Source: Cryptomeria japonica
Lineage: Eukaryota > Streptophyta > Pinopsida > Cupressales > Cupressaceae
DNA: 64,000 bases
Direction: 5' to 3'
NCBI RefSeq assembly: GCF_030272615.1
Contig: NC_081408.1
Span: forward strand, 61,996,614 to 62,060,613
Part shown: in pieces, positions 35,481-46,810 of the stretch
Layout: the number at the start of each line of letters is the position of its first letter
How positions within the stretch are numbered: position 1 is the stretch's first letter
Position numbers and translations under genes: made by a program
The notes under the pieces: generated by a model
What the model was told of the DNA's origin: nothing
What the model saw: the letters and a program-made list of their open reading frames with translations, nothing else
The model's database searches: none

Positions 35481-38400
35481 AAAGGTTTAGTGAAGATATC
35501 TACAATCTATTCTTTAGTGTTCACATAAACCAATCTGACTTCATTTTCTTACACCTTTTCCTTCAGAAAGTTATACTTGATTGATATGTGCTCTGTCTTA
35601 TAATGAAATACCGGATTCTTTGATATGTTAATAGCAGCAGAGTTATTACAGTGAATAAATACTGGTTTATTGCAATCTACCCTTATATCCTTCAACATTT
35701 ACTTCATCCATAGAACTTGTGAATAACTAGTAGCAATAGCAGCATACTCAACTTCAGCAATAGATAAAGAAGTACATGACTATTTCTTGTTGATCCATGA
35801 AACAAGTTTCTTTCCAACAAAGAAAGCTCCACCAGATGTGCTTTTCTAGTCATCTATATCTCTAGCCCAATTTGCATCTATATATGCACATAATGTAAAG
35901 TCATCATTTTCAGGATACCACAAACCATATTCAGTTGTTCCTTGTAAATATCTGAAAATCCTTTTCACTGCACTCTAATGATTCCCTCTAGGGTCACTCT
36001 GATATCTTGATACAATACAAACAACATTCATTATATCCGGTCTATTCTAAGTCAAATATAACAACCCTCCAATCATAGATTTATACCTTATATGATTTAC
36101 TAGAGCTGATACATCTTTCTTTGTCAATTTCTCACTTGTAACCATAGGAGTACCAATTGGTTTAGAATTTTCCATAACAAATTTCAACAATTCTCTAGCA
36201 TACTTAGTTTGACAGATGAAAATACCTTTATCATTCTGATCGATCTGCAAACTTAAGAAAAATCTCATTTCTCCAATCATACACATCTCAAATTCATTAT
36301 TCATATTATCAGAGAATTCCATACATAACTTTTCCTCACCTCCAAAAATGATATCATCCACAAAGACCTCAACAATCTATATGACATCATTAGTGATCTT
36401 ATAATACAAATTATTGTCAGCATTACCTTTAGTGAAATGAAGCTTCAAAATATATTTGTCTAATCTAGCATACCAAGCTCTAGGTGCTTGCGTCAATCCA
36501 TATAAATCTTTCCTTAATCTGCAAACCATGTTATTGTTATCTGAAATTGGAAATCCATTAGGTTTCTCAATGTAGACTTCATCTTCAAGATCTCCATTTA
36601 GAAATGCACACTTAACATCCATCTGATAAACCTTGTATTTCTTATGAGCAGCATAAGCAAGAAATAATCTCACAACTTTAATCCTAGCTACCAGAGAAAA
36701 AGTTTCATCATAATCAATTCCTTCCTTTTGAGAATATCCTTTACAAACCAATCTAGCCTTATTCCTCACAAATTATCCATCTTCATTCAATTTATTCCTA
36801 AAAACCCATTTAGTTCCAATTACATTCTTATTTTTAGGTCGAGGAACTAAAGTCCATGTGTTGTTCTTTTCTATCAAATCTAATTCCTCTTCCATATCTT
36901 TCATCCAACATTCATCCTTACATGATTCATCTACTGATGCCAGTTCAGTTTGAGAAATTAAGCATACCTCTTTAGCTACCAACCTTCTCCTTGTCATCAC
37001 TCCTTTGCTCTTGTCTCCAATGATCTAATTTTCTGAATGAATCAACCTTACATATCTAGGAGTCTTATGACTTTCTGTTTCTTTGCTCTGATCTTTAGTT
37101 ACTATTGAATTTTTTGATATTATCGGAGTAACTGGTTCAATATTTTGTTCCGGTACAAGTGTTACTGATTCAATTATGATCATTTGCACTTTTGGTTCTC
37201 TCTCATAGTTTGTTATTTGACCTATGTACTACTCATCCACCTTGATATTAGTGCTCTCCAATATTCTCTGCAATCTTTTTTTATAACACCTATATGATTT
37301 TCTTTCATTTGAATAACCAAGAAATATTCTTGCATCACATCTAGGATCAAACTTTCCAATGGAATCATCTCTTTTGATATAGCATTTACTACCAAAGTTT
37401 GTGAAATACTTAACAATAGGTGTATGACCAAACCATAACTCATAAGGTGTCTTACCAGTGTCTCCTTTGATATGATCTTTGTTGAATGTGTACACCATCG
37501 TGTTCACAGCTTCTCTCCAATAGATATGTGGAAAGTTAGCTTCCATCATCATAGATCTAGCTGCATCCAGGATAGATCTATTATTTCTTTCCACAACACC
37601 ATTTTGCTAAGGTGTTCGGGGTGCTGACAGTTGTCTCCTTATCATATGTTTCTCATAATAACTATTAAATTCACCGGATGTGAATTCACCACCTTGATCG
37701 GATCTTAAGCATTTGATTTTAAACCCTGTTTCTGTCCAACCATACCTTTAAAGTTCTTGAATTTTTCAAAGGCTTAAGATTTCTCCCTTAGAAAAGTAAC
37801 CCACATCATTTGACAATAGTCATCAATGATTAGCATGAAATATCTATCACCCTAAAAAAATTCTTATTCTACCACATAAATGAGTATGAATAAGATTAAG
37901 AACATCATTATATTTATCTTGAATACTCTTAAAAGAAGTTCTGACTTGATTTCCCATTTGACATTCCTTACATACCGGATTATGAGGCTTCACAATCTTA
38001 GGTATATCTCTAACTACCTTAGTTGAACTAATCTTTACAATGCAATCAAAATTCACATGACACAACCTCTTATTCCATAGCCAACTCTCATCAATATGTG
38101 CAATCAAACATGTCTTCTCACTGGAGTTCAAATGAAAGATGTTACCTCTAGTCTGAGTACCATTTGCAATCTCCAATCCAAATCTATTGATGATTTTGGA
38201 TTTTCCATCCTTGAACTATAATTAAAATCCCTTATTGACCAACTATCCTACACTCAAAAGATTATGCGTTAAACCTTCAAAATAGTAAACATTGTTAGTG
38301 TTATGCTTGCCATCCAATGATATAGTTCCTTTTCCTCTGATCATGCATGCTTTATCATCTCTAAATCTAACCAAACCACCATCAAATTATTGCAAATATT

Positions 38401-38663
38401 AAAACTTACTTTTATCTCCAGTCATATGATGTGGACATCCACTATCTATTATCCATTCATCCTTGTCCTCAACTTTATCAGCAAGGGCCTTCTCTTCATT
38501 ATGAATGATAGGTTCTGGAGCATCTTCCTTAATAGCTAAGAATACCCATTCCTTTCCATTTTCGGATCCACTAGCTAAATCTTTTGTCAATTCATCATCA
38601 GAATCATCAGTTACACCTTCCTCATCAGCATAGTAGCATGATTTGTCTTTGTTCCTCTTATAC

Positions 38664-39591
38664 TTAATGCTTGTTTATATATTCATAGTTAGGCTTAAAA
38701 TATATTGTAGCTTTCTCCTCAAATCTGGAATTCCTCTCAGGACATCTAGATGCAAAATGGCCTATCTTATTACATGCAAAACATTTGAAAGGTGATTTTC
38801 CTTCATACTTACTTCCTATTGGACCTTTAGGTACTCTTCTAGCAAATAGGGCTTCAATTTCTTCAAGGTCTTCATCTTGTTTCCTCATATCCTCCAATTC
38901 CTTCACATATAATGTTTTCCAATCACTCTTGCCAGTTGATGATGTAGATGCCTTCAATGGAGAATCTGTCTTTGCATCTCCTTGAGGATCGAATTCTTCA
39001 AGCTCAAAAGCATATAAATTTCCAACAAAAGTATCCCTATTAATAGAAGGGTTAGACATTGTTCTCAGCTCATTAGCAGATGGTAAAGCTCTCAATACTT
39101 TAGAAACAATCCCAGCTTCTCTCAGAGATCCACCACAACATTGAATTCTCAAGAAAATTCCATTGACTCTTTCCATAAAGGCAGTAATTATTTCATCTTC
39201 CTCCACTCTCAAGTTTTCATGCTACTCGATAATGATCAAGTTTAGAAATTTTAACAGTAGGGTCACCTTCATTCAGAATCTCCAACTTATCTCATATAGC
39301 TTTTGCAGATGATTTGTCTGTTAATCCCATTACCTGTGGATCTGAAAGGGCACTCAAAAGGGATTCTCTAGCTCTACAGTAATTTTCAATATTATTATCC
39401 AAGTCTGTCGGAGGAGGATTGCCAGATGCTGGATCATAAGGAATATAGCCTTACTCAGTGATCTCTGAAATCTCCTTGCTAAGACATCTCAAATGAATCT
39501 CCATCTAAAGCTTTCATATTCTGTAATTTGTTCCTTTAATCCCAGGGTTCTCCTCTTGGTAAGAAATTGAAGTTGAATGATTAGTCACCAT
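38664..39591 (-). pseudogene. B gag, broken
   Basis: Copia-type gag. The segment 39212-38664 is open and carries the C-terminal half of the gag domain, an acidic stretch and the knuckle CFACNKIGHFASRC (about 38800-38755). The upstream half, from a possible ATG at 39591, is interrupted by stops and a frameshift near 39220. Single-knuckle organisation, unlike the four-knuckle ORF1 of families A and C. Confidence 0.82.
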
Positions 39592-39630
39592 AGGATCTTC
39601 CTCAAGTAGTTAAGCTTCTACAAAGATGAC

Positions 39631-39645
39631 TAAGCTTTGATACCA
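39631..39645 (-). promoter_or_regulatory. B primer binding site
   Basis: Sense TGGTATCAAAGCTTA, two bases from the 5' LTR end at 39648. Confidence 0.87.
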
Positions 39646-39647
39646 AT

Positions 39648-39935
39648 TGTTAGGATAATCAGTGAACAACTGAGAGGGGGGGTGAATAAGTTGTTAATAG
39701 ATTATGAAACTTTAAGCACACAAAACATTTTATTGGAATGCATAAACCAAATACTAGAATAACTGATATATCAATTAAGCACAAACATAAACCACAAACC
39801 AAATACCATGCATCCACAGCACATAAAACCAATATTTGTATGTGTAAAACCTAGTAAAGGGAAAAACCATGGTGGGAAGCCTACCCATAGTTAGATGATA
39901 CTTTTGTAGTAAGTATGTGATTACAATAAGGGACT
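39648..39935 (-). repeat. B 5' LTR, inner fragment
   Basis: First 288 bases on the plus strand, matching 20981-21044 and 27632-27860. Cut by C1. Confidence 0.9.
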
Positions 39936-40726
39936 TGTTAGGATTCCCAAATATACTGAGAGGGGGGGGGTGAGTGAATCAGTATCTGACCGGTATATGA
40001 ATTTTCTTGAATTATAACATGAAAGCATTTCAAAACTGTGTACCGGTAAACCAAAAATAATGCAGTAAATGAGAACAACAACCACAACATGAAAGACACA
40101 CAATAACACAATAATTTTTAACAAGGAAACCTGGTGTGGCAAAAACCTCGGTGGGATTTGTGACCCGCAATATTCGCTTACTGACCAATAAGAGAATATT
40201 ACTGATACAATAGGGGCCTGCACATGTAGGAAGGCCAAGTGCCTAGAGCTCACTGTTCACATACAAAAGAAGTCACACTGAATTACAAAAATGGATTATA
40301 CAAATCCAATATCATTTACTGCTTCAGATCAGCATCTTCTATTCCAGGTTCAGTACCGGTTTAAGCTCTGCAATAATCATAAACCCTTATCCAAAATCTT
40401 CCTTATAATTCACACATTAGGTCTACAATGATCCTTCCATACTTTCATCCTAAATGATCTACAAGATCTCATACTTATATGAGTCATGTTACAATCTACC
40501 ATGTTGGCTTACAAAAGGATTTTACAATTAAATACAAAATATAATGAAACAAAATTCCTGTCGGTCATGGTGTCGGTAATCTTTCTTTTCGGTGCTGGTG
40601 AACTGTATGCCAGTGTAGACTCTGTCAGTGTCGATGCCTGCTGGTATCATATGATTGTAAGGTTTCCATCAATGACAATACCTTCAATCACCTACAATTT
40701 CTCATTGGAGTGTGCATTTCCCAACC
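39936..40726 (-). repeat. C1 3' LTR
   Basis: 791-bp family C LTR with a nine-base G run near 39962 and ACCGGT motifs. The CCGGTG cluster near 40600-40650 has largely decayed to CTGGTG or CCAGTG compared with 46670-46735. Confidence 0.9.
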
Positions 40727-41130
40727 ATCTCCCCCTTTGGAATTGATGGCAACACTCATGATAAAATCCAAAAAGTGTCCAAAAAGATTTTGCCAAAATT
40801 ATCTTACCAAAACTATGTAATCAAAAGGTGTGCTCCCCCTGAGCTGATGATGTCTTTCTTTTGATCATTTTTCTCATCTCGACTACTCCCCCTTTGGCAT
40901 CAATGACAAAGGTTGTCATTCACTATCAGTGGAGTGTGGTTCCTACCTAGATCCTTGTAACCAGTGGGTTACAATCTGATAGATGTCTACCAATGCAAAA
41001 TTTTGACTGTCACTAAACCTCTTGTTGTCCTTTAATGACGCTTCTATTCTCTAAATTTTACAGGTGAGTATGTGCATTTGCTCTTCCGGTGTCTTAAGAC
41101 TTGGAACCAGAGCCTCAAAAATTAATTTTC
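40727..41130 (-). promoter_or_regulatory. C1 polypurine tracts and 3' untranslated region
   Basis: Primary tract (plus ATCTCCCCCTTTGG) at 40727-40740; further tracts at about 40833 (CTCCCCCTGAG) and 40884 (CTCCCCCTTTGGCATCAATG). No gene. Confidence 0.75.
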
Positions 41131-44100
41131 TCAAGAAATGAGGTAATCTAGTTTAGGGTATACTTTGCATTTTAAATCCTTTTCCTTATGCTTTATCTTT
41201 TCTTTATCTTTTTCTAGCTTCTCAATTTTCTCTTCAAGAACTGCAATGTTCTTTTCAATTTCCAAAAATGAATTTGATGTTCCTATTAAATTGTTAGTGA
41301 TATTGTTGATTTCCTTTTGTGCTTTTCTGATCTCTAAATCTATATCCTCTATCAAAATATCAGTTTTGCAGGTATCTCTGTATAGTTTCTTGAAATCCAA
41401 AATTGTTTCTCCTAGTGTCGGTAATAAGGTGTCTATTTGTTCCTTATTCTTCTTCACTATTTCCTTAAATAATTTTTCTTTCTCCTTATTCATTTTCTCT
41501 TTGAATGTGTCTTCATTTATCTGGTCCAGTGTAATTAGATTGCCGGTTATATATTTAGACAATGTGCCTATTGGCTCAAAGGTCTTTATTATCTATGGTA
41601 CACTTTGGAGCTATCATTTTCAAAATTAGTAATGTGTCATCTATAGCCTTGTAAGCTTGTGGATTACACTCTGTTATATTCTTTATTGAGTCCAAGAGTA
41701 CCTCTATCACATTTGTTGGCCAAAAATTAGTCATTGATGTGCCAGATGACTGTCCAACTGTCCTCACATTCTGTAGTCTGCCGGTTGTAGTGATAGATTT
41801 TCTTTCCTCTTTCTCAGGAGGATCTATTTGAGTTTGCATTTCCACTACCAAAGGTTTGGGATTTTCAGATGAAGGTGGCACTGTCTCTGTTTGAACCTGT
41901 GACTCTAACTATTTCTTTGATTTTGTCTCTGTCTATTTCACTATGCTCTCGTCTGTCAGTTTTTCTAATTGTTTCTCAGTGTTATCTACTGGTGTTTCTG
42001 ATGCTTTACCAGTGGTATCCACTGCCAGTTTCTTAGTATGCACCTCTGTACTGTCCACTGCTGATATCTCAACTAGTTTCTCTGTGTTGTCAACTAGTTG
42101 CTCTAGCTCAGTGGGTTTAGTATCAGTCGCCATTGCAGTAGATAGGGGATCAGCTGATTGTTCAGTTTGTGTCTCAACCCCAATCTCAATATTTGTAGTC
42201 GATGGCTCATTAGATGCAACAGTATGCACATCTATGGTCTCTGCCTTCTTAGTGTCCAGGGGATCATTTGATTCTTCAGTTTGTTATCATTCCCCAATTC
42301 TAATGTTATCAATTCCAACATTTTCTTCTAGTGGCTTTGTTGCCACATTTGTCTTCTCAGTTGATTCCTTATCTACCACAATATTTACCTCTTGGGTGTC
42401 TACGTTCATAGTGTAGAAAATTTCAGATTCCAGATTTGTATCCTCATGAGTAGTCTCCATACTCTCTATTTCCGGTTGTGTGTCAACAGTTTCTACTGGT
42501 GGAGTATCAGAAAGAGGTGGTAGCAAGTTATCAGTTATCTTTAGGCTTGGAGGTCCACCTCCCTTACCTTTCCCTTTATCCTTGTCCTTTTGGTAGACTC
42601 TGATAGTCTTGGGTCTTTTGAGTTCTTCTTGTTTCTCCTTTTCAAAAAAGAATATATCCCATTGATATACAGTTTCTTCTATGATTTCATTCACTCTGCC
42701 TGCCATTAGTGCTACATGTTGATGCTCAGTTGAAAATATTGTCTAGTTGGCTTCACTGATTAATTCATCTCTCTTTAGTGGAGTTCGCTGGGTGAACTGC
42801 AAGTAATTTTTCTATCTTTATCTTTTTATCTAACTCAACAATAGCTACCCTTCTAGCTTTTAGTCTTCTGTATAAATCATTGGTTATATCTTCAACAATC
42901 TCCGTCAAAATTTTCTTGTAAATGTCTAAGTGTAAAATTACACTATTCTCTATGCTCTCTTTATCATCATCAGAAAGTGTGTTATACTGGTTGCTAATAT
43001 TTTTCAATTTTTTATCCTCAGCTATTTCATTTAGAAGTTTGTCTAGTGGAGCAATATCCTGTTTAACCTTTTTTTTCTTTGGAGTTAACTTCTTAGCTGG
43101 AGGCCTAATTGCCTGTTGCTTTCATCTTGTTCTTCTGGGTGTAGGTGAGGGTGCCCATGAGGGTTTTCTTTTCCTTACTACCCTTTTGAATTTAGTCAGT
43201 ATATCACTTTCAGAAGAAGTTGCAACCAATGAAAGATGAGCTTTCGGTTGAAGTCCTTCCAAATCACTTTCCTTGATACCAGTTTTGTTAAGTACATCTT
43301 CTTTAATTTCTTTAGCTTGTCTTGTGCCTTTCTTTACTATTTGTTAAGTTTTCTTGATTCTTTTCTGAGATTGGATGCCACTCTCAATTGTTTCTACATT
43401 GCCAAAACCTTCCTCAGATGGTTCTTTTGGTGCTTCAAGGAGGGCTTTTGCATAGGTCTCAATTATGTTATCATCGGTCTCATATCCCATCTTGGTTACC
43501 CAAAGAGTTCTAGGGACAATTGCCTCCATCCAGATTTCATCTTTCTTAATTACAAAGCATATCTCCTTTTGATATTTGTCAACAATTGCTTGAGATAGCC
43601 TTATTCTTGTCTTCATTCGGGCCTTTAGTGCTTGAAAATGTTCATTCATATGTTTCTCTCTATCATCTCCCATGTTGTTCAATATGTCCAACAGTTGCTT
43701 TCCTACCAGTATATCAAAACCAAAGTCTTTCCTACCAATACCAGGTACTTCCTTGGTAATGTATAGCATTAAACATACAAGCAAATTTCTAAATTTGAAA
43801 GTTCCCTTCTTATCAACTTTGATTTTCTTTAGGTTGTCTATCAATTCATCTTTAAGCCATTCACATACGTCAATTCTTTTATTTTCGTTCACCATGTCAT
43901 ATGCACTTTTAATACATAGGCTGGATACTGAGTTTAACCTATTTGCATGTGTAGCCTTATAGCCAAGAATCATACTGACAAATCTGACATTGATGTCCTT
44001 CACATCATTGACTCTTAGGGATCTTTTGTCAACTATTGCGCTGGTTAAGTTTATCACAGTGTCATTTGAGACTTTGTTAGTTCTGTCAGGTCTTCTACTG

Positions 44101-44537
44101 GTGGAAGGTAAGCCTATTACTTCCTTAACTGCTTCTTTAGTGATCTTATGGATGGAATCCAACCAAAATAATTCACCATGTACTCTTCTTAAGACTATTC
44201 TTATCACATCTTTAGGAAAATTAGGGATGCTAAGAATATCCACAAAACCTAGGGTTTCCACTACCTTGTGTTCTAGTTTGATATCACCATTTTCATCATA
44301 GATTATAGTCCTATACATGTTCTTGATTTCATCATCTCTTAATTCCTCAATATGACAATGTATATACAGTTTAGGATCGTCTACATAAACTACTCCCTTA
44401 ACTATTTTCAAAAATGCTCTTAGGGTATCATCCTTCTTTACAATTTTGGGGATAAGTTTGAATACAGGTCTAGGACGCTTGATAACCTCAATCACAGTAG
44501 GGTTTGCAATAAATCTAGGTGCAAATGAAGAAGCCAT
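41131..44537 (-). pseudogene. C1 ORF2: large conserved protein of unknown function, broken
   Basis: About 1,130 codons from the ATG at 44537 (MASSFAPRFIANPTVIEV). The first 397 codons are open and give the best-preserved copy of the shared globular core: RIVLRRVHGELFWLDSIH, a basic link, VKDINVRFVSMILGYK, ANRLNSVSSLCIKSAYDM, KGTFKFRNLLVCLML, then CFVIKKDE and TKMGYETDD. These align with A1/A2 ORF2 (RVHGDKMYL, VIGYQTFYARRLNSVS, KFGQLLVGLFFY, CFIIKVDE, MGYEVMYD). After the stop at 43344 come a basic linker, a Thr/Glu-rich low-complexity region (42700-41900) and a C-terminal coiled coil (41562-41131). It lacks family A's Glu/Lys/Arg helix. No catalytic motif recognised. Confidence 0.82.
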
Positions 44538-44877
44538 AGTTATAAATACCTTAATCTACCTTTAGGATGAGTGCTTGGATGAATTGCTTCAATTTTTGCT
44601 AAGGATGCCTTCACTCAGAAATTTTCGCGCTCTCGAAGATTTGAATGCTCAGTGAATGGAAAAAGGAGCCAAAATACTTACTTATAATGTTATTTTCTTA
44701 AACTACCACATTTAATTCCTTCCGATGAAGTCAAACTTAACTCATCTGCTGGTAAAGAAGTAATTTAACTTCTCACCATCAACCGAGGGTATATTAGCAT
44801 GTTTTCAATTAGTTGCCAGACCCCTAAAGGATTTTCCTTCAATTAGATGAAGAGTCTCCTACCAGTGGAGTGATACT
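44538..44877 (-). other. C1 spacer between ORF1 and ORF2
   Basis: AT-rich spacer of about 340 bp; no gene seen. Confidence 0.5.
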
Positions 44878-45951
44878 CTATTCTGCCGATGGAGGAGTAT
44901 TCCCATAAACATTCTGATCTGACTTTCTGATCCATTGCTTTGAGAATTCTTTCTTTATTTCTTCAACCTTTTCTTTACCTTTCAAATTGGGTCCTTTGTT
45001 ATTTGTCGGTGATATCTTACTTCTACAGAATTTCGCAATATGTCCAATTTTGTTACAAGCATAACAAGTCACATTGTTTTTCTAAATAGCTTTCCCATAT
45101 CCTATGCTGATATGTGTTCTGCATTGATTAGATAAGTGTCCAAATCTTCCACAAACATAACATCTTACATTCATTCTGTAATTTTCTGAATTGTGACCAA
45201 CTTTGTTGCATTTAGAACATTGACCAGTGGGTGCATTAGTGTTCTGATAATTTCTAGATCTACATTGAATTTCTCTATGACCATACTTGTTACAGTTAAA
45301 GAATTTCCCATTAAATTTGTAAGCATTAGGTTGTCTTATCGGTTTGCTGTTATCATGATTGTTTGCAGTACTAAAGCTTTCACCAACTTCAAAGCCAAGG
45401 CCAATTGTATCACCATTAGGTTTCTTATTCTTCATCATGTTATCAAATTCTTCTAAACTTTTCTTGAATTTCTCTTTGTGTTGATTTGTAGTAGCCAAGT
45501 CATTTACCAAGAAATCTTTCTATCTCATGAGTTCAGTTTTGTCATGTTCTAAGTGAATTAGATCTATCTTTAGCATATCATTCTCATGACTGAGTCTTAG
45601 ATTTTCATTTGCAGCATCATTGATTCTTCTAGCCAAGTCATCTTCATTCTTCTTCCGATTCTCAGTCTCTTTGCAAAATCTCATAGTCATATCTTGCATC
45701 TCATTCTTCATTGTACTATTTTCTTGTCTCAATTTATTCACCAGGTCATTAAGAGTTTCTTTTTCATCATCATCATTCTACATCTTTTCACAAAGTTCTC
45801 TTCTTTTATTCCTTACAATAGTGAGTTTTTCTTGAAGTCCTCTAATGATATCCTGTGCAGCCTTCAAATCATCTTCAAGTTTGATATTTTTCACCTTTTC
45901 TACATCAAAGTCTAAAAGAGTTGTTTCCAATTGCTTTCTCAAGTTCTCCAT
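44878..45951 (-). pseudogene. C1 ORF1: coiled coil with four zinc knuckles, broken
   Basis: Starts at the ATG at 45951 (MENLRKQLETTLLDF). About 200 residues of coiled coil are followed by knuckles in order: FFNCNKYGHREIQC (first Cys lost), CSKCNKVGHNSENY (last Cys is Tyr), CYVCGRFGHLSNQC and CYACNKIGHIAKFC. Stops near 45778, 45520 and 45079. The arrangement matches C2 and, with different spacing, A1/A2. Likely role by analogy with gag nucleocapsid: RNA binding and assembly. Confidence 0.82.
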
Positions 45952-46006
45952 CTCTACCGGTGTCAGAATCTTCCTCAAGCTATTAGGCTTTTGAAAATAG
46001 AGGACC

Positions 46007-46020
46007 AGGCTCTGATACCA
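46007..46020 (-). promoter_or_regulatory. C1 primer binding site
   Basis: Sense TGGTATCAGAGCCT, two bases from the 5' LTR end at 46023. Confidence 0.9.
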
Positions 46021-46022
46021 AT

Positions 46023-46809
46023 TGTTAGGATTCCCAAAGATACTGAGAAGGGGGGGGTGAATCAATATCTGACCAGCATATGAATTTTCTTGAATTATAA
46101 CATGAAAAGCATTTAAAAACCATGTACCGGTAAACCAAAAATAATGCAGTAAATGAGAACAACAACCACAACATGAAAGACACACCATAACACAATAATT
46201 TTTAACAAGGAAACCCAGTGTGGGAAAAAACTTGGTGGGATTTGTGACCCACAATATTTGCTTACTGGCCAATAAGAGAATATTACTGATACAATAGGGG
46301 CCTACACATGTAGGAAGGCCAAGTGCCTAGAGCTCACTGCTCAGTTACAAAAGAAGTCACACTGACTTACAAAAATAGATTATACAAATCCAATATCATG
46401 TACTGCTTCAGATAAATATCTGCTATGCCAGGTTCAGTACCAGTTGAAGATTTGCAATAATCATAAACACTTATCCGAAATTTGCCTTATAATTCGCACA
46501 TTAGGTCTACAATAATCCTTCCATACTTTCATCCTAAAAATATACAATATCTCATACTTATATGAGTCATCTTACAATCTGCCATGTCGGCTTATAAAAG
46601 GATTTTACAATTAAATACAAAATATATTTAAACTAAATTCTTGTTGGCCATGGTGCCCGTAATCTTTATTTTCGGTGTCGATCAACTATATGCCGGTGTA
46701 GAGTCTTCCGGTGCCGGTGCCTACCGGTATCATATGATTGTACAGTTGGCATCAATGACAATACCTTCAATCACCAACAATTTCTCATTAGAGAGTGCAT
46801 TTTCCAACA
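46023..46809 (-). repeat. C1 5' LTR
   Basis: 787-bp partner of 39936-40726, keeping more CCGGTG motifs near 46675-46735 than the 3' copy. Confidence 0.9.
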
Positions 46810-46810
46810 T

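Larger units (their letters stand above)
29148..38600 (-). pseudogene. B pol polyprotein (protease, integrase, RT, RNase H), split by Gyp
   Basis: In sense order: protease WIIDSGCPHHM (about 38450); GAG-pre-integrase with WNKRLCH and CKECQMG (about 38110-37960); integrase core, badly broken; RT with CAFLNGDLEDEVYIEKP (about 36600) and FVDDIIFGGE (about 36350); RNase H (about 36000-35486). Gyp cuts the last codons. The frame picks up at 29214 on the far side, giving FTKPLPKESFEYFRDILG and a stop at 29148, so the C-terminus can be recovered exactly. Many in-frame stops. Context and motif style point to a Sirevirus-like lineage, inferred by eye. Confidence 0.88.
39936..46809 (-). mobile_element. 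C1: pol-less LTR retrotransposon in B's 5' LTR
   Basis: 6.9 kb element with LTRs 39936-40726 and 46023-46809, iMet primer site, ORF1 (45951-44878), ORF2 (44537-41131) and repeated polypurine tracts. The flanks are GGACT (39931-39935) and GGCTT (46811-46815). The intact B LTR at 27860 reads GGCCT, so both copies seem to have mutated from GGCCT. One extra T (46810) sits at the right border. No pol motif in any frame of the ~5.3 kb interior. Confidence 0.9.

Noticed and set aside
41943-42416. Plus-strand Ser/Val-rich open frame of 157 codons
   Set aside because: Antisense of the Thr/Glu-rich linker of C1 ORF2, which is homologous to C2 and C3.
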